From NCBI GenBank assembly GCA_963989385.1, contig OZ022503.1, forward strand, positions 71,212,123 through 71,276,122: a DNA stretch of 64,000 nt. The letters run 5' to 3'. Source of the stretch: Ctena decussata. Lineage: Eukaryota; Mollusca; Bivalvia; Lucinida; Lucinidae. The first letter of the stretch is position 1, and every line of letters starts with the position of its first letter. Both the position numbers and the translations under genes were made by a program. Positions 32,406 through 43,169 of the stretch are shown here, in pieces. The notes below the pieces were generated by a model, which ran no database searches, was not told the DNA's origin, and saw only the letters and a list, made by a program, of their open reading frames with translations.

Positions 32406-32957
32406 GATATTTCTCAGTCCCTATATGGGTTACAGTTATGATACTTTGCACACACTTACACATGGACAAGATCATTTCAGCAGCATCCTCATTGTATAGA
32501 TTTGAGTACATATTATGCTTCATTTCAAATCATTTGGCTTTATGATAGGCTTCACTGACTTTGTGATATTTCTCAGTTCCTGTACGGGTTAGGGCCATGA
32601 TACTTGGCACCTACATATGGACACGACCATTTGAACACCATCATCCATGTATGGATTTGACCTATATTTTTGCTTCACTGACTTTATGATACGCTTCACT
32701 GACTTTGTGATATTTCTCAGTCCCTATATGGGTTAGAGCCATTATACTTTGCACACACTTATATCACCATCCATAAATGGGTTTGACATGTGTTTTTTAT
32801 GCTTCACTGACTCAATCATAGTTCTCAGTCCCTATATGGATGACAATTATTATACTTCACACTCACATACATTGGACAAGAGCCTTCATTACCACCAGCG
32901 CTGTGAGAGTCAAGCTTCTGTAAGGTGCGCTTTGTTGTCTTCTGACAACTCTTGTTG
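32406..32957 (+). mobile_element. Second tandem-core element, abutting the first
   Basis: Repeated TTTCTCAGTCCCTATATGGG/GTTCTCAGTCCCTATATGGA blocks (32408, 32567, 32711, 32820) with TTCACTGACTTTGTGATA between them. It ends at a GTTGTCTTCTGACAAC hairpin plus TCTTGTTG. It follows directly on the CTCTTGTT end of the preceding element. Confidence 0.6.
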
Positions 32958-33191
32958 ATATTTTGTGCCCTGTTTTTATTGGATTTTCAGTCATGTTTGT
33001 TTCCATTTTTAGCTTGACTTTGCTGAGCAATGCCCTTTGTGCGCATGCTATTGCTAGTGTGCATGCCTGTGCGCCTTTGTAAATATATTCACCTGTTGCG
33101 TTCAGCTCAGTTTCTAAGAGTCTTCAAACATGCTTCAAAGATACATCTGGGGAAGATCTGCTGAAAGCAGCCATTCAAATCAGCCATGGAC

Positions 33192-34176
33192 TAAAGGACC
33201 TCTGACAGTTTGGGCGTGTTTACACGACCAAAGTTTCTATGACAAAGTAGGTTTGTCACAGAAGAAATTGATCGTGTAAATGCCAAAATATGACAATGTT
33301 TCTTTGACAAATATATATGATAAAGTTACTTCGATAAATTAAAATTGTCCGTGTAAACGGAGAACTTTGCTAAAGATTATGTAACAAAGAACGTTGCTAC
33401 GAGCGAGGAAAATGTGACAAACATTTTGTTTCGTCGCTGCAGGTAACTTTGACAAATAATATTTGGTCGTGTGAACACTGCAGCAAATATTTCATTGCCA
33501 AAGTTTATGTGACAAAGATTCTATGGCACATTTTCTTTAACAAATAATTCGCTCCGTGTAAACGCAAAATGTTTGTCATACTTTCTTTGTTAAAGTTTCT
33601 GTGACATAGAAACTTTGCTCGTGTAAACGCGCCCTTCCAATACAAATTTGCCTATTTTTCGACAAATTACTACAGCTTTCATGGGATGTCACTGTTGATG
33701 ATTTTAGCATTAACATGTAGACTTAAGAATTTTAAAGAAGTTTTGATACTGATTACTGATTTGAAAAATACAACGTCTGCAGACTTACTCTCCGACTGAC
33801 TTTCTTAAGAAGGGTAAGTGAAATTTTTAGTCATCCAAAATACATCAAATTTTCGAGTTTTCATATTTACTGAATTCTATTTTGTTAAGCATGTTTAAAA
33901 TAAAGGAAACACTACAACTGGAGGTGTGTGTGGAGGTGGGGGGGAGTATTTTTATAAAACTTTTCCTGTTTTCCATACATTCAATAATAAAAACATGCTT
34001 TTAACACCAAAAATCTCAGTCTTTGTGCTTTGTAACCGAAAACTTGTTTTTGTGCCAACTATAGGGAGTTCAGGCAAACACATTTCAGTGAAAATTTTGA
34101 AGTACATGTATACCGAAAGTTCATTTTTGACCACTTTTATAGGCAAATTTACATTACGACTCTCAGAGGTCCTTTA
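33192..34176. mobile_element. TIR element (AAGGACCTCTGA ends) with nested MITE
   Basis: AAGGACCTCTGA at 33194-33205 and TCAGAGGTCCTT at 34163-34174 are exact inverted repeats, each flanked by TA (33192-33193, 34175-34176). The interval encloses the fold-back MITE 33212-33634 and non-coding DNA. The TA duplication suggests a Tc1/mariner-like or PIF-like origin. Confidence 0.68.
33212..33634. mobile_element. Fold-back MITE, GGGCGYGTTTACACGA ends
   Basis: GGGCGTGTTTACACGACC and AAAGTTTCTATGACA face TGTCACAGAAACTTTA-like and CTCGTGTAAACGCGCCC at the right. The interior is packed with TGACAAA/TTTGTCA words of both orientations and four internal CGTGTAAA motifs. No coding capacity. Confidence 0.75.
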
Positions 34177-34200
34177 ATGGATGATTGATCATAGAAAAAA

Positions 34201-35460
34201 AATTCACCTGTTGCTTTTAGCTCAGTTTCTAAGTAGCCACAAGGGCAAGAGTCTTCAAACTTGCTCCATAGATACATCTGGGGATGATCTTCTGAAAGCA
34301 GTGATGCATATCATGCAATTATCTATATTTTAGGGTTGATTGAACATAGGAAAAAAATTTCACCTGTTGTGTTTAGCTCAGTTTTTGTCTCGCCTGCGAA
34401 GCAGAAGCAAGACATAGGTATTGCTTTTCCGGTGTCGTCGGCGGCGGCGTAAACTTTCATCGGGTTTTTGTGTTTAGGTCAGTTTCTCAGAAACTACAAA
34501 GGCTAGAGCCATGAAACTTGATTCATATATACATCTGGAAGAGTAGAGCTCAAAGCCATCATCAATACTGAGTCTTGACCTACATTTTACGGTTGACTGA
34601 CTTTGCAATTTTTCATCGGGTTTTTGCGTTTAGGTCATTTTCTCAGAAACTATAAGGGCTAGAGCCGTGAAACTTGGTTCATGCATACATCTTGAAGAGT
34701 AGAGCTCAAAGCCATCATCAATACTGAGTCTTGACCTACATTTTACAGTTGACTGACTTCGCAATTTTTCATCGGGTTTTTGCATTTAGGTCATTTTCCC
34801 AGGAACTATAAGGGCTAGAGCCATGAAACTTGGTTCATGCATATATCTGGAAGAGTAGATCTCAAAGCCATCATCAATATTGAGCTTGACCTATATTTTA
34901 CGGTTGACTGATTTTGCTATTTTTTGTCAAGTTTCCGCGTTTAGGTCATTTTCTCAGAAATATAAGGGCTAGAGTCATGAAACTTGATTCATGCATACGT
35001 CTGGAAGAGTAAATCTCAAAGCCATCATCTATATTGAGTCTTGACCTTCATTTTACGGTTGACTGACTTTGCAATTTTTCGTTGAGTTTTCACATTTAGG
35101 TCTGTTTCTCAGAAACTATACGGGCTAGAGCCATGAAACTTGGGTTATGCATTCAACTGGAAGAGAACAGCTCAAAGCCATCATCAATTTTGAGTCTTTA
35201 CCAACATTTTACGGTTGACTGACTTTGCAATTTTTTGTCAAGTTTTCACGTTTAGGTCTGTTTCTCAGAAACTATTAGGGCTAGATCCAAGAAACTTGGT
35301 TCATGCATTCTTTTTTGCTGATTTAGCTCTGTTTTGTGACAAAGCGCTAGCAGGCGAGACACTGCATTCGGCGGAATTCTTGTCTTAGTAACCCAAGGGC
35401 TAGAGTCTTCAGACTTGCTCCATATATACGTCTGGGGGCTCCATAGATATGTCTGGGGAA
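34201..35460 (+). repeat. Older repeat split by the element 34387-35360
   Basis: ACCTGTTGCTTTTAGCTCAG with AGAGTCTTCAAACTTGCTCC (34207-34270) shows the uninterrupted form. The second copy is cut after TTTAGCTCAGTTT (about 34386) and resumes at AGTAACCCAAGGGCTAGAGT (35387). A third, 5' copy lies near 33090-33180. Confidence 0.65.
34387..35360 (+). mobile_element. Helentron-like element, ATIR GTCTCGCCTGC
   Basis: GTCTCGCCTGC (34387-34397), preceded by a T-run, is exactly inverted at 35350-35360. A hairpin-prone GCATTCGGCGGAATTC and TTGTCTT follow. Between them are about six degenerate units of about 156 bp, starting at CATCGGGTTTTTG (34458, 34614, 34770...). Non-coding. The asymmetric terminal repeats plus 3' hairpin fit Helitron2/Helentron-type non-autonomous elements. 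Confidence 0.72.
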
Positions 35461-35509
35461 GATCTACTGATGCAGATCAGGCCATGACCTGTATTTCACA
35501 GTTGATTGA

Positions 35510-36138
35510 ACTGTACCATCTCTTCCGGTTTTCATAGTGTTTAATCGAGAGTACAAAATTTCCTTATAACCAGTAGTCGGAAATCATTATGTTTTGAGAT
35601 TTTATGCGGAACCTGCTGCGTTATTTATTGTTATTCAGCTTCGAAAGTGTAAGGAGGTAAGTTTAATATAATTTGCTCTTCAGCCTTTTACTTTATTGCC
35701 CTGTACAATGAAAACCTCATGGCCGTCACAGAAATTTTATTCCGAACAGCTCATTTAACACTAGTTTGTGTCTTGCAAAACCTAGCTATCAGCCTACTAT
35801 CAAAACTAACAAACTGTAGATTGATAACGCCTTCCGTTTATTGTAAAGATTTTTATAAAACATGTAAGAAATGGCTTTAGAATCATGCCAAAGGCAATTG
35901 GAATACTGTACACATTACTGTCCACCCATACACGACGTTGTACAGGGCAATAAAGTAAAAGACCGAAGAGCAAATTATATTAAACTTACCTCCTTACATT
36001 TTCGAAGCTGAATAACTATAAATGATGCAGCAGATTCCAGATAAGAAACACAAAACATATTGATTTCCGACTACTGGTTATAAGCGAATGTTTGTAATCT
36101 CAATTCAACTTTATGAAAACCGGAAGAGATGGTACAGT
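35510..36138. mobile_element. Fold-back element, ACTGTACCATCTCTTCCGG ends
   Basis: Arms of about 200 bp (35510-35710 and 35938-36138) are reverse complements starting ACTGTACCATCTCTTCCGG. They include CTTACACTTTCGAAGC/GCTTCGAAAGTGTAAG-type blocks and TTTACTTTATTGCCCTGTAC. The spacer of about 225 bp is non-coding. Target duplication not evident. Confidence 0.82.
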
Positions 36139-36174
36139 GAGTTCGGATACTGTGGATATTGGGCAATGAGCTGT

Positions 36175-36520
36175 AATTTATGGTCCAGTGATTTTGCCTA
36201 GTATCTTGAAGACAAATTTGATGTATGACATGATTGCTTGGAAAAATGAATCAACATGACCCAAAGTTTAACCTCAAACTAACAGTAGATCACAGTGACT
36301 TATATTTCATGGTCCAGTGATTTTGCCTTATATCTTGAAGACTATTTGTTATACAAACATGATTGCATGGGATAATGACTCAGTATGATCGAATGTTTGA
36401 CCTCAAGCTTACAGTAGGTCATAGTGACCTATATTCCATGGTCCAGTGGTTTTGCCTCTTTTCTTGAAGACTGTTAGATGTACAAACACAATTCTTGGGA
36501 TAATGACTCGGTATTTTCTT
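36175..36520 (+). repeat. Tandem repeat, ~129-bp unit, about 3 copies
   Basis: TGGTCCAGTGATTTTGCCT recurs near 36181, 36310 and 36439, with ATGACTCAGTATGA-like and CACAGTGACTTATATTTCAT words between. Confidence 0.75.
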
Positions 36521-37190
36521 GTTATTAATTGGGATATACTTGGAATCATACCAGACTGAAAATTCTTAGAAAGAATTTTTCACCACTTAAATGTGATGTG
36601 AGATCGCAAATTGCTCCATGGAAGCTGTTAACCCTTAAAGTGCTAAAAGAAGTAGACAGCAAAATTTATTTTCTCAAAACTACAACAATATTTCATCCAA
36701 GTTACTGGTACATCATATTAAGAATTCAAAGGACAGAGCTGTGTCTGTTTGCAAGTTCAACTATTTTCATTTACATAGCTTTAAGGGTTCAAATGCCTTA
36801 ACAGTGACATTGTTTTGTTTTGAACTTGGAGGTATTCATAAAAGTACCTAAGCTATGTACATGAACATGCACCAGTTGACATTAAATGTCAGAAAACATT
36901 AATTTCTGTTATGATGATACTTTTGAAGGACAATGTTTTTAAACTTTAGGAGACATTTGTATCTGCAGCAGGTAAAACTTGTTCTTTTCCTTCAAACTGA
37001 AAGATATTTGGAATTTGTTATTTTTTTAGCTGATCTATACAAAAGTATAGAGAGCTGTTGTTGTCACCCTGACATTGGCTTGGGCATGGATGTCAAACTT
37101 TTAAGTTTTTAGACCAAGTTTTTTTTGTTTATGTGATTGGCGAGCTATCCTGTACATTGACAGGTCTTGTTGAAAGGCATATGGATACAT
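36521..37190. other. No gene recognised
   Basis: AT-rich sequence. TTTTTTAGCTGATCTATACA with a following hairpin at about 37022-37060 resembles the 5' start of the tandem-core elements, but no tandem array follows. Confidence 0.4.
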
Positions 37191-37345
37191 ATTCAGGAGG
37201 AACAACTCTGCAATTTTCATTTTTGCCTCCCTCCTCTTTAGGGGTAAACTCTTTAAGGAAAGGATATGCTACACATGGAGCAAATTCTTTCCAAGTTAGG
37301 AAGAGCTACATTGTCCTTGCAAGCAAACAGGAAGTCACAAAAATT
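37190..37345. repeat. MITE copy, GGAAGCAACT family
   Basis: GGAGGAACAACTCTGCAATT, TTTTTGCCTCCCTCCTCTTT and GGAGCAAATTCTTTCCAAGT, ending AAGTCACAAAAATTGTTCCT. Same order as the other family members. Confidence 0.6.
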
Positions 37346-37560
37346 GTTCCTCTTCAGAGCTCTAGATAAGAGGGAGTATTTGAAGATAATTAAGGATAAT
37401 TTTTCTTATTTCTCATCGAAACCATATGTTGTGACCCCTCATCTGAACCGTCTCGTCGAGACGGTTCAGATGAGGGGTCACAACATATGATTTTATGCAG
37501 AATTAACAAAAATTATCCCTAATTATCACTCAGTACTCCCTCTTATCTAGAGCTCTGTCC
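37346..37560. mobile_element. Fold-back MITE centred on a perfect palindrome
   Basis: AGAGCTCTAGATAAGAGGGA and TCCCTCTTATCTAGAGCTCT bound it. The centre is a perfect palindrome of more than 60 bp meeting at CGTCTCG|TCGAGACG, with arms CATATGTTGTGACCCCTCAT. Related copies are at 37560-37745, 38040-38230 and 45735-45930. Confidence 0.82.
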
Positions 37561-37745
37561 TCTTTGAAGAGCTCCAGATAAGATGGGGTAACAGGGATAA
37601 TTCGGAGATTCTTGTTTTTATTTCTCAATGAAAACATACATTGTGACCCCTAATTAGAACCGTCTCAATGAGATGAGACGGTTCTAATCAGGGGTCACAA
37701 TGTATGTTTTTATGGAAAATTATGCCGAAATCATCCTGAAATCAT
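37560..37745. mobile_element. Fold-back MITE, second copy, adjacent
   Basis: GAGCTCCAGATAAGATGGGG start. Central arms CATACATTGTGACCCCTAAT and GGTCACAATGTATG around GAACCGTCTCAATGAGATGA. It lies directly downstream of the first copy. The right terminal block is eroded. Confidence 0.72.
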
Positions 37746-38039
37746 CCAGATGGCAGATAAATGCTGAGGTATACCCATCTACCTTTTCGAGGTTTATACA
37801 TTTATTGTATTGGTCTACCCAGTTTCAGTCATTATTCTAAACTTAGGACTGGTAGACTGGACACACTAATCTGTGCTTTGTCTAAAGCATTCTGAGGAAT
37901 AGCATACAGTGTAAATCCAGGTCAGACTGCTCTGCCTCTATTATTTTGGAGCAATCTGATCAGGGTTCCCACTGTTTGCTCAGACACTGCTGTCCCAACA
38001 TTTAGGGTTTTTGAGGTACTCCACCTGCAGATTCTTATA

Positions 38040-38232
38040 CAGAGCCCCAGATGAAAGGGGGGAGTGTGGATAATTTAAAGATAATTTTTCTTGTTTCTCA
38101 ACAAAAACATATGTTGTGACCTCACTTTAGAACTGTCTCGGTGAGATGGTTCTACTGATGGGTCATAACATGTTCTTATGGAAAAATTTAGAAAATTATC
38201 CCTCTTGATAGCCCCTTCTTATTTGGAGCACT
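38040..38232. mobile_element. Fold-back MITE, third copy, diverged
   Basis: GAGCCCCAGATGAAAGGGGG, ACATATGTTGTGACCTCACT, GGTTCTACTGATGGGTCATA and AGCCCCTTCTTATTTGGAGC follow the family order. The central palindrome is eroded. Confidence 0.7.
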
Positions 38233-39073
38233 GTTATAGTACCTACAAAAGTAGACTTATCCTTGTTGATACTGCATGCGGCATAGATTTTCCTACCTTT
38301 CTGAACTCGGGACATAGGGCCCTATAATTTGGGAAAAGTAGCATATGAATCATCAAAATTGGGAAAATTTGATGGGATGATCAAAATAAGATCTCTGTTG
38401 TAAAATTCAGTTAAAATCATAAAATAAAGCTTTAACATGTTTAACTACTTTGCATTTGCCTTTATCAGAACTATTCATGAGTAACTGTAACAAATGTGAA
38501 TGTAAACATCTGTAACTTTGGTATTTCTGGTCTGATTATCATGAAACTTTCACCACAATATATACCACTACCTACAATGTGTTATTGCGGTATTCTGTAT
38601 GCGTATGTTAACGTTATGGTTTTCACCGGTTTTACAAAGAATTGTGGGAAAACGTCATTAGAAACCGTGTAAACAAATTATAAAACTGGAGTAAAATTTG
38701 ATAATTAAGGTATATATGTCTTTATTCACATGAAAATTTGCATGTAATAGGTTTTACCATAACAATACATATATTCCGGGCTGGTTAGTTCTTTATTCTT
38801 CCTGAAATCAGCTTTTATAGAGAAGAAAGTGAAAGTAGACATTTCATCATATATTTGTAGAATATAATCCTCAATCGGGTTCTTAAACATAATAATGTTG
38901 TCCGCCAACCTTAAATCTCTTTCCGGAAAGTCACTTTTGTGCCTTAATTTGCCTTTTTCATCATTTCTTGTTATAGTTTTCGTCAGTAGATGTTATGGTT
39001 TCTTTCGGCTAAGATATATCATTCTACGGTTAAATTCGTAACTATGATACAGTATTATACTGTTCTTGGCGGT
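38233..39073. other. Non-coding; 38500-38660 is repeated inverted near 43860
   Basis: CACTACCTACAATGTGTTAT with GTATTCTGTATGCGTATGTT (38565-38610) is matched inverted by AATAACACATTGTAGGTAGT (43900-43920) and neighbouring sequence. No gene recognised. Confidence 0.5.
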
Positions 39074-39086
39074 GGTATTTATTCTC

Positions 39087-39333
39087 GCTGGGCCGCGTAG
39101 CGCAATCGGTAGGGCACCTGACTCATAAGTCAGAGGTCCTGGGTTCGATACCCGGTCTGGCCACATACTTTCGTTTCTCCTTCCGCAGATTCAACAAGGG
39201 CAGTCTGGCGAACTTAGTACTGGTTAACCGCTTAGGAAGTCTAAGCCTGCCCAGGAATAGTGTGGTTAGGTTAACTGACTGCCCTGACAGGACCATAGTT
39301 GTTTACCGTGGACGTAAAGCAAGCAATCAGTCA
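39087..39333 (+). mobile_element. tRNA-Met-derived SINE with 13-bp TSD
   Basis: Fullest plus-strand copy: CGCGTAGCGCAATCGGTAGG, loop CTCATAA (CAT), GGGTTCGATACCC, TGGCCA. The body includes GTTAACCGCTTAGGAAGTCT, ending CGTGGACGTAAAGCAAGCAA. GGTATTTATTCTC (39074-39086) and GGTATTCATTCTC (39334-39346) flank it. Confidence 0.9.
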
Positions 39334-40028
39334 GGTATTCATTCTCACCTTCTGCATTATGAATTTTGTGAGTCAGATTTCAAGAAATGACAATATAAAT
39401 GAAAGAAACTTCATACAAACTTCTTTGCTGGCCTAAGATAGGGGATTAAATTGGTATGACTCTCTCCTTCCTATCTTAATTGTAATAGTCATGACTAAAT
39501 CCATTTAATTCACCTCTTTAAGTAAAAAATAAATGCTTCTTCATATTTTCAGAAGAACATTTTATTGCTACCATTGTTTCAGAGACAGATCAACCTTTGA
39601 AGATGTCATAAATCACAAAGTTGTAATCATTATGCACAAAAATAAACCACTCTGGCCCATATTCACAAACACAACCCAAACTCATACTCGACTCATACTT
39701 TAGTAAGGTCGGTTGAAGTGACGCTCGAGTAAGCCTTGAGTGCGTGAAGTTCAAGTACAGTTTTGGTATTCACTTTGACTGCGTGGAGGAGACTCTAGCT
39801 ACACTCCAGTTCGACTCACATCACGCAAAGGACATTGTGGACCCAGATCAGACCTCCTAAAACATATAAACTGTAATGACTCTAAATTTTGAGACAGGGT
39901 TGACTTAACAGTGTAGAACTAGATCAAAATAACTAAAATTCGTAAAAATTATAAATATATCGCGGGAACTATGCTTTTCTGCTTGACGTCTGAGAGTCCG
40001 TCCGGTTTACGTTGCTGTGTCTGCAGAT

Positions 40029-40105
40029 GCGTTCTTGGTGTAGTGGTTGAGCTACCTGCCTGTTAAACATCGGTCATGAATTCGATCCCGTCCTCCAGTA
40101 TGCAA
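40029..40105 (+). repeat. tRNA-Asn-like SINE head
   Basis: CTTGGTGTAGTGGTTGAGC (A box), loop CTGTTAA (anticodon GTT) and GAATTCGATCCC (B box), followed by a short body. Too diverged for a functional tRNA gene. Confidence 0.6.
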
Positions 40106-40713
40106 GTTGGCTGGAACTTTAATCGACTTTCCTATTCTCGTATAATTGTATTTATTTTTGTTTAATCATACCTCCTGCATGGTAATACCATGTAGTTTCT
40201 GCGAGCCGAACCCGTCCCCCCCTTAAACCACCCGACCCCCTTTCTACCTTCACACGTCGTATGTGCTTTCTTTATCTGTTTCGTGAACAGCTTTTATACC
40301 ACGGTTTTTATCCAGACTAGGCATATACTAGTATAGTGACACGGGGATGACGTTGTTGCATGCAATGCATAACTTCGATAATACTAAAATTAATTCTTAT
40401 GGGCTTGTTTCTATATCATTGTACCCCTCCACAACCCCCCCCCCCCCCCCTCCTCACCCCATCCCACCCCAATATACGATGTATGCTATTGGGGTCCGTC
40501 CGTCTGTTCGTTCATCCATCTGTCTGTCGACAAGTCTTTTGTTCCATACTTTTTAATCGCTTAAATTTCAATAACCATATGTGAATTTTTCTAATATTAG
40601 GTTTACCAAACTTGCATACATTTGACTTTGATCCTGAGAGGACTAGAAATTAAAAAAAGAGAGAAGAAAGTAGCCATTTTAAGACAGTAATATTTTGTAT
40701 TCAAATGTTTTTT

Positions 40714-41645
40714 ATGCCCCCGTGACGATAGTCAGGGGGCATTGAGATTTGCTCCTGTCTATCCATCCGTCTGTCTGTCCGTTCGTCACACTTTACGGTA
40801 TAGAGTTTGTGTAATCAACTCCTCCCACAGTTTTCAGTGGATCTTTTTCAAACTACGCATACATGTTGTGGACATATTAAATGTGCATGTGGGTTTTTGT
40901 TGGAGCTAGAATTAATTTTGACAGAATTACGGCCTTTTGAACTTAGTCATTTCAGGCAAATTTTTGCATTGTAGGGTATGTAATTTGTGTAATCAACTCC
41001 TCCCACAGTTTTCAGTGGATCTTTTTCAAACCTTGCATGCATGTTGTGGACATATTGAAGATGTGCATGTGGGTTTTTGTTGGAGCTAGAATTAATTTTG
41101 ACAGAATTACGGCCTTTTCAACTTAGTCATTTAGGCAAATTTTTACATTTGTAGGGTGTGGAGTTTGTGTAATAAATTCCCCTCTCAGTTTTCAATCGAT
41201 CTTTTCCAAACTTTGCATACATGTTACGGATATATTGGAGATGTGCATGTGGGTTTTTGTTGGAGCTAGAATTAATTTTGACAGAATTATAGCCTTTTGA
41301 ACAGAGTCATTTTAGGCATTATATGTTTGCATTGTAGGGTAAGTACTTTGTGTAATCAACTCCTCCCACAATTTTTATTGGCTGTTTTCAGCTATTGGAA
41401 ACTTGTTGTGGACATAATGAAGATGTGCATGTTGGTTTTGATAGGAAAAAAATAATTCTGAAGGAATTATGGCCTTTTAAACTTAGTCATTTTGGGCTGC
41501 ATTTTGCACTGTAGGTTATAAAGTTTGTGTAATGCTTTTCAGTGGATTCTTTGTAAATAGCATTTTTGCTTGAAAGGTGCTTTAGGGATGTACACATGTC
41601 CTGTGACAGGAGCTGCACGGGGGCATCATTAGTGTCTTACAGACA
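40714..41645 (+). mobile_element. Helentron-like element, ATIR ATGCCCCCGTG
   Basis: ATGCCCCCGTG (40714-40724) follows a T-run and is exactly inverted as CACGGGGGCAT (41616-41626). A 5' hairpin (GCCCCCGTGAC...GTCAGGGGGC) and TCCGTCTGTCTGTCCGTTCG lead into about five units of about 180 bp (AATCAACTCCTCCCACAG near 40812, 40992...). A GTGTCTTACAGACAC hairpin follows the 3' repeat. Non-coding. Confidence 0.78.
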
Positions 41646-42234
41646 CAATTTTCTAGTTTGTTGTTTTTTTTTTGTTTTTTTTTATCATTATTATTTATTT
41701 TCTTGTGTGTGTTTGAAACTAATGATATGTAGCAGTACTTGATTCAAGGTCAGCTAGGGTTATGTAGCTAAGGTCAATGTAGAACATTTATGATGAACAC
41801 CCTCTATTAATATTGTATAAAAATGAAAATTAAAAAACAAAAAGAAAAGGTGCATATTGAACTTAGCACTTTAAAAGATTTTTGTTCGTTCGAATATACA
41901 ATCACACCACTACCACCTATATCGCAAAAGGAGTTTGGGGTAGGGGTATACTGTTTTCAATCTGTCCGCCAGTCTGCTGTCCGCAGTTTAGGCTTCAACT
42001 TACACAGCATTTGTTCGATCTCAGTGACATTTTGAACATACATTTATGTTGACTGGAGATAAGTCAGCCTAAAAAAGGGGTCCCGAAGAGGTTTTTGAAC
42101 GAATTACGCTTTTTTGTAGATCTGGTTTCCACTAAAAATGTGTAAATAATGTCAGAGGTTCCTTTTTAAAAGTTATATTGTAGCTCAAAATTGTTAAGAT
42201 ATCAGTCAAATTAGAAATTTGACTGGTTTTTGAC

Positions 42235-42420
42235 AAGTTTGGGGTTGTTGTTTGTTTGTTTGGGGTTTAACGGCTATTTGAGACAGTGTTTCAGTCTTTA
42301 TCGAGCGGTCTCCCAGAGAGAGAGGAAGAAGGAAATGATGATAGGACAGACGACAAGAGTAAAACGAAATCCGAACCCCATCCCGCACCTGCTGCAAGCA
42401 CAGCATTTATTATCCAGATT
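42235..42420 (-). mobile_element. SINE 3' half, antisense
   Basis: The minus strand reads GCAGGTGCGGGATGGGGTTC, then GAGACCGCTCGATAAAGAC, GACTGAAACACTGTCTC, ATAGCCGTTAAACCCC and a (CAAA)n tail. Partial sisters lie at 10146, 11275 and 12740. Confidence 0.6.
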
Positions 42421-42671
42421 AATAGTACGATCCTCAGATACCCAAATCTTTAACATTACATACCCAATAACGTGCAAGGCCTACAATGGGTATCATGCTA
42501 CAAGTGAGAAAGAACGCGGTTCTTCCGCCTGTACGGTCGATAACGCACTTGCTAAAGCTCGTGGATTATGTCTCCGTACAAGCGGACAAACCATGCTCTA
42601 GCTTACACTAGTAAGATTCGTTGACACTAAACATAGCCCGACCCGACCACGTGTGAGTAAGAGTGCGGGGT

Positions 42672-42698
42672 CGGGCTCTCTCTCTCTCTCTCTCTCTT
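42672..42698. repeat. (CT)n microsatellite
   Basis: About 13 CT units. Confidence 0.85.
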
Positions 42699-42824
42699 TG
42701 AAACGTCTGAATCTAGACTAGACTTAATATTTTCTCAAACGACATTATAGCTGAAAGGAAATACAAATTAAATATTATGACAAAACTTTGTCTATTAAAC
42801 ACAGCACCCTTAAAATATGAATTT

Positions 42825-42926
<102 letters not shown>

Positions 42927-43169
42927 TATAACATAGAAGCCATCTTGCTTATAACAACAACTTCTGGTAGTCGTGCTCTTCGCATTGTTATATCATAGCC
43001 AAGAAATCGCTGAAATATCTCCAGTCACCATCGTGGGAGCTTCACTATTCCTCGACCAAACCTTACTAATTGGAGTTTACTCCAGCTGCACTTATGTCTG
43101 TGAATACGACTCGACCTTACCTTGAGACAACCGTTGAGTTTGAGTTTAGTTTCCGAATAGGGTCCTCTG

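Noticed and set aside
31255..35360. Possible CRISPR-like array from regular repeats
   Set aside because: Units are 140-160 bp, contiguous and diverged, without short repeats and unique spacers; eukaryotic context.
39087..39165. Possible functional tRNA-Met gene
   Set aside because: It continues into a SINE body with a 13-bp target duplication and has sister copies; retroposon, not gene.
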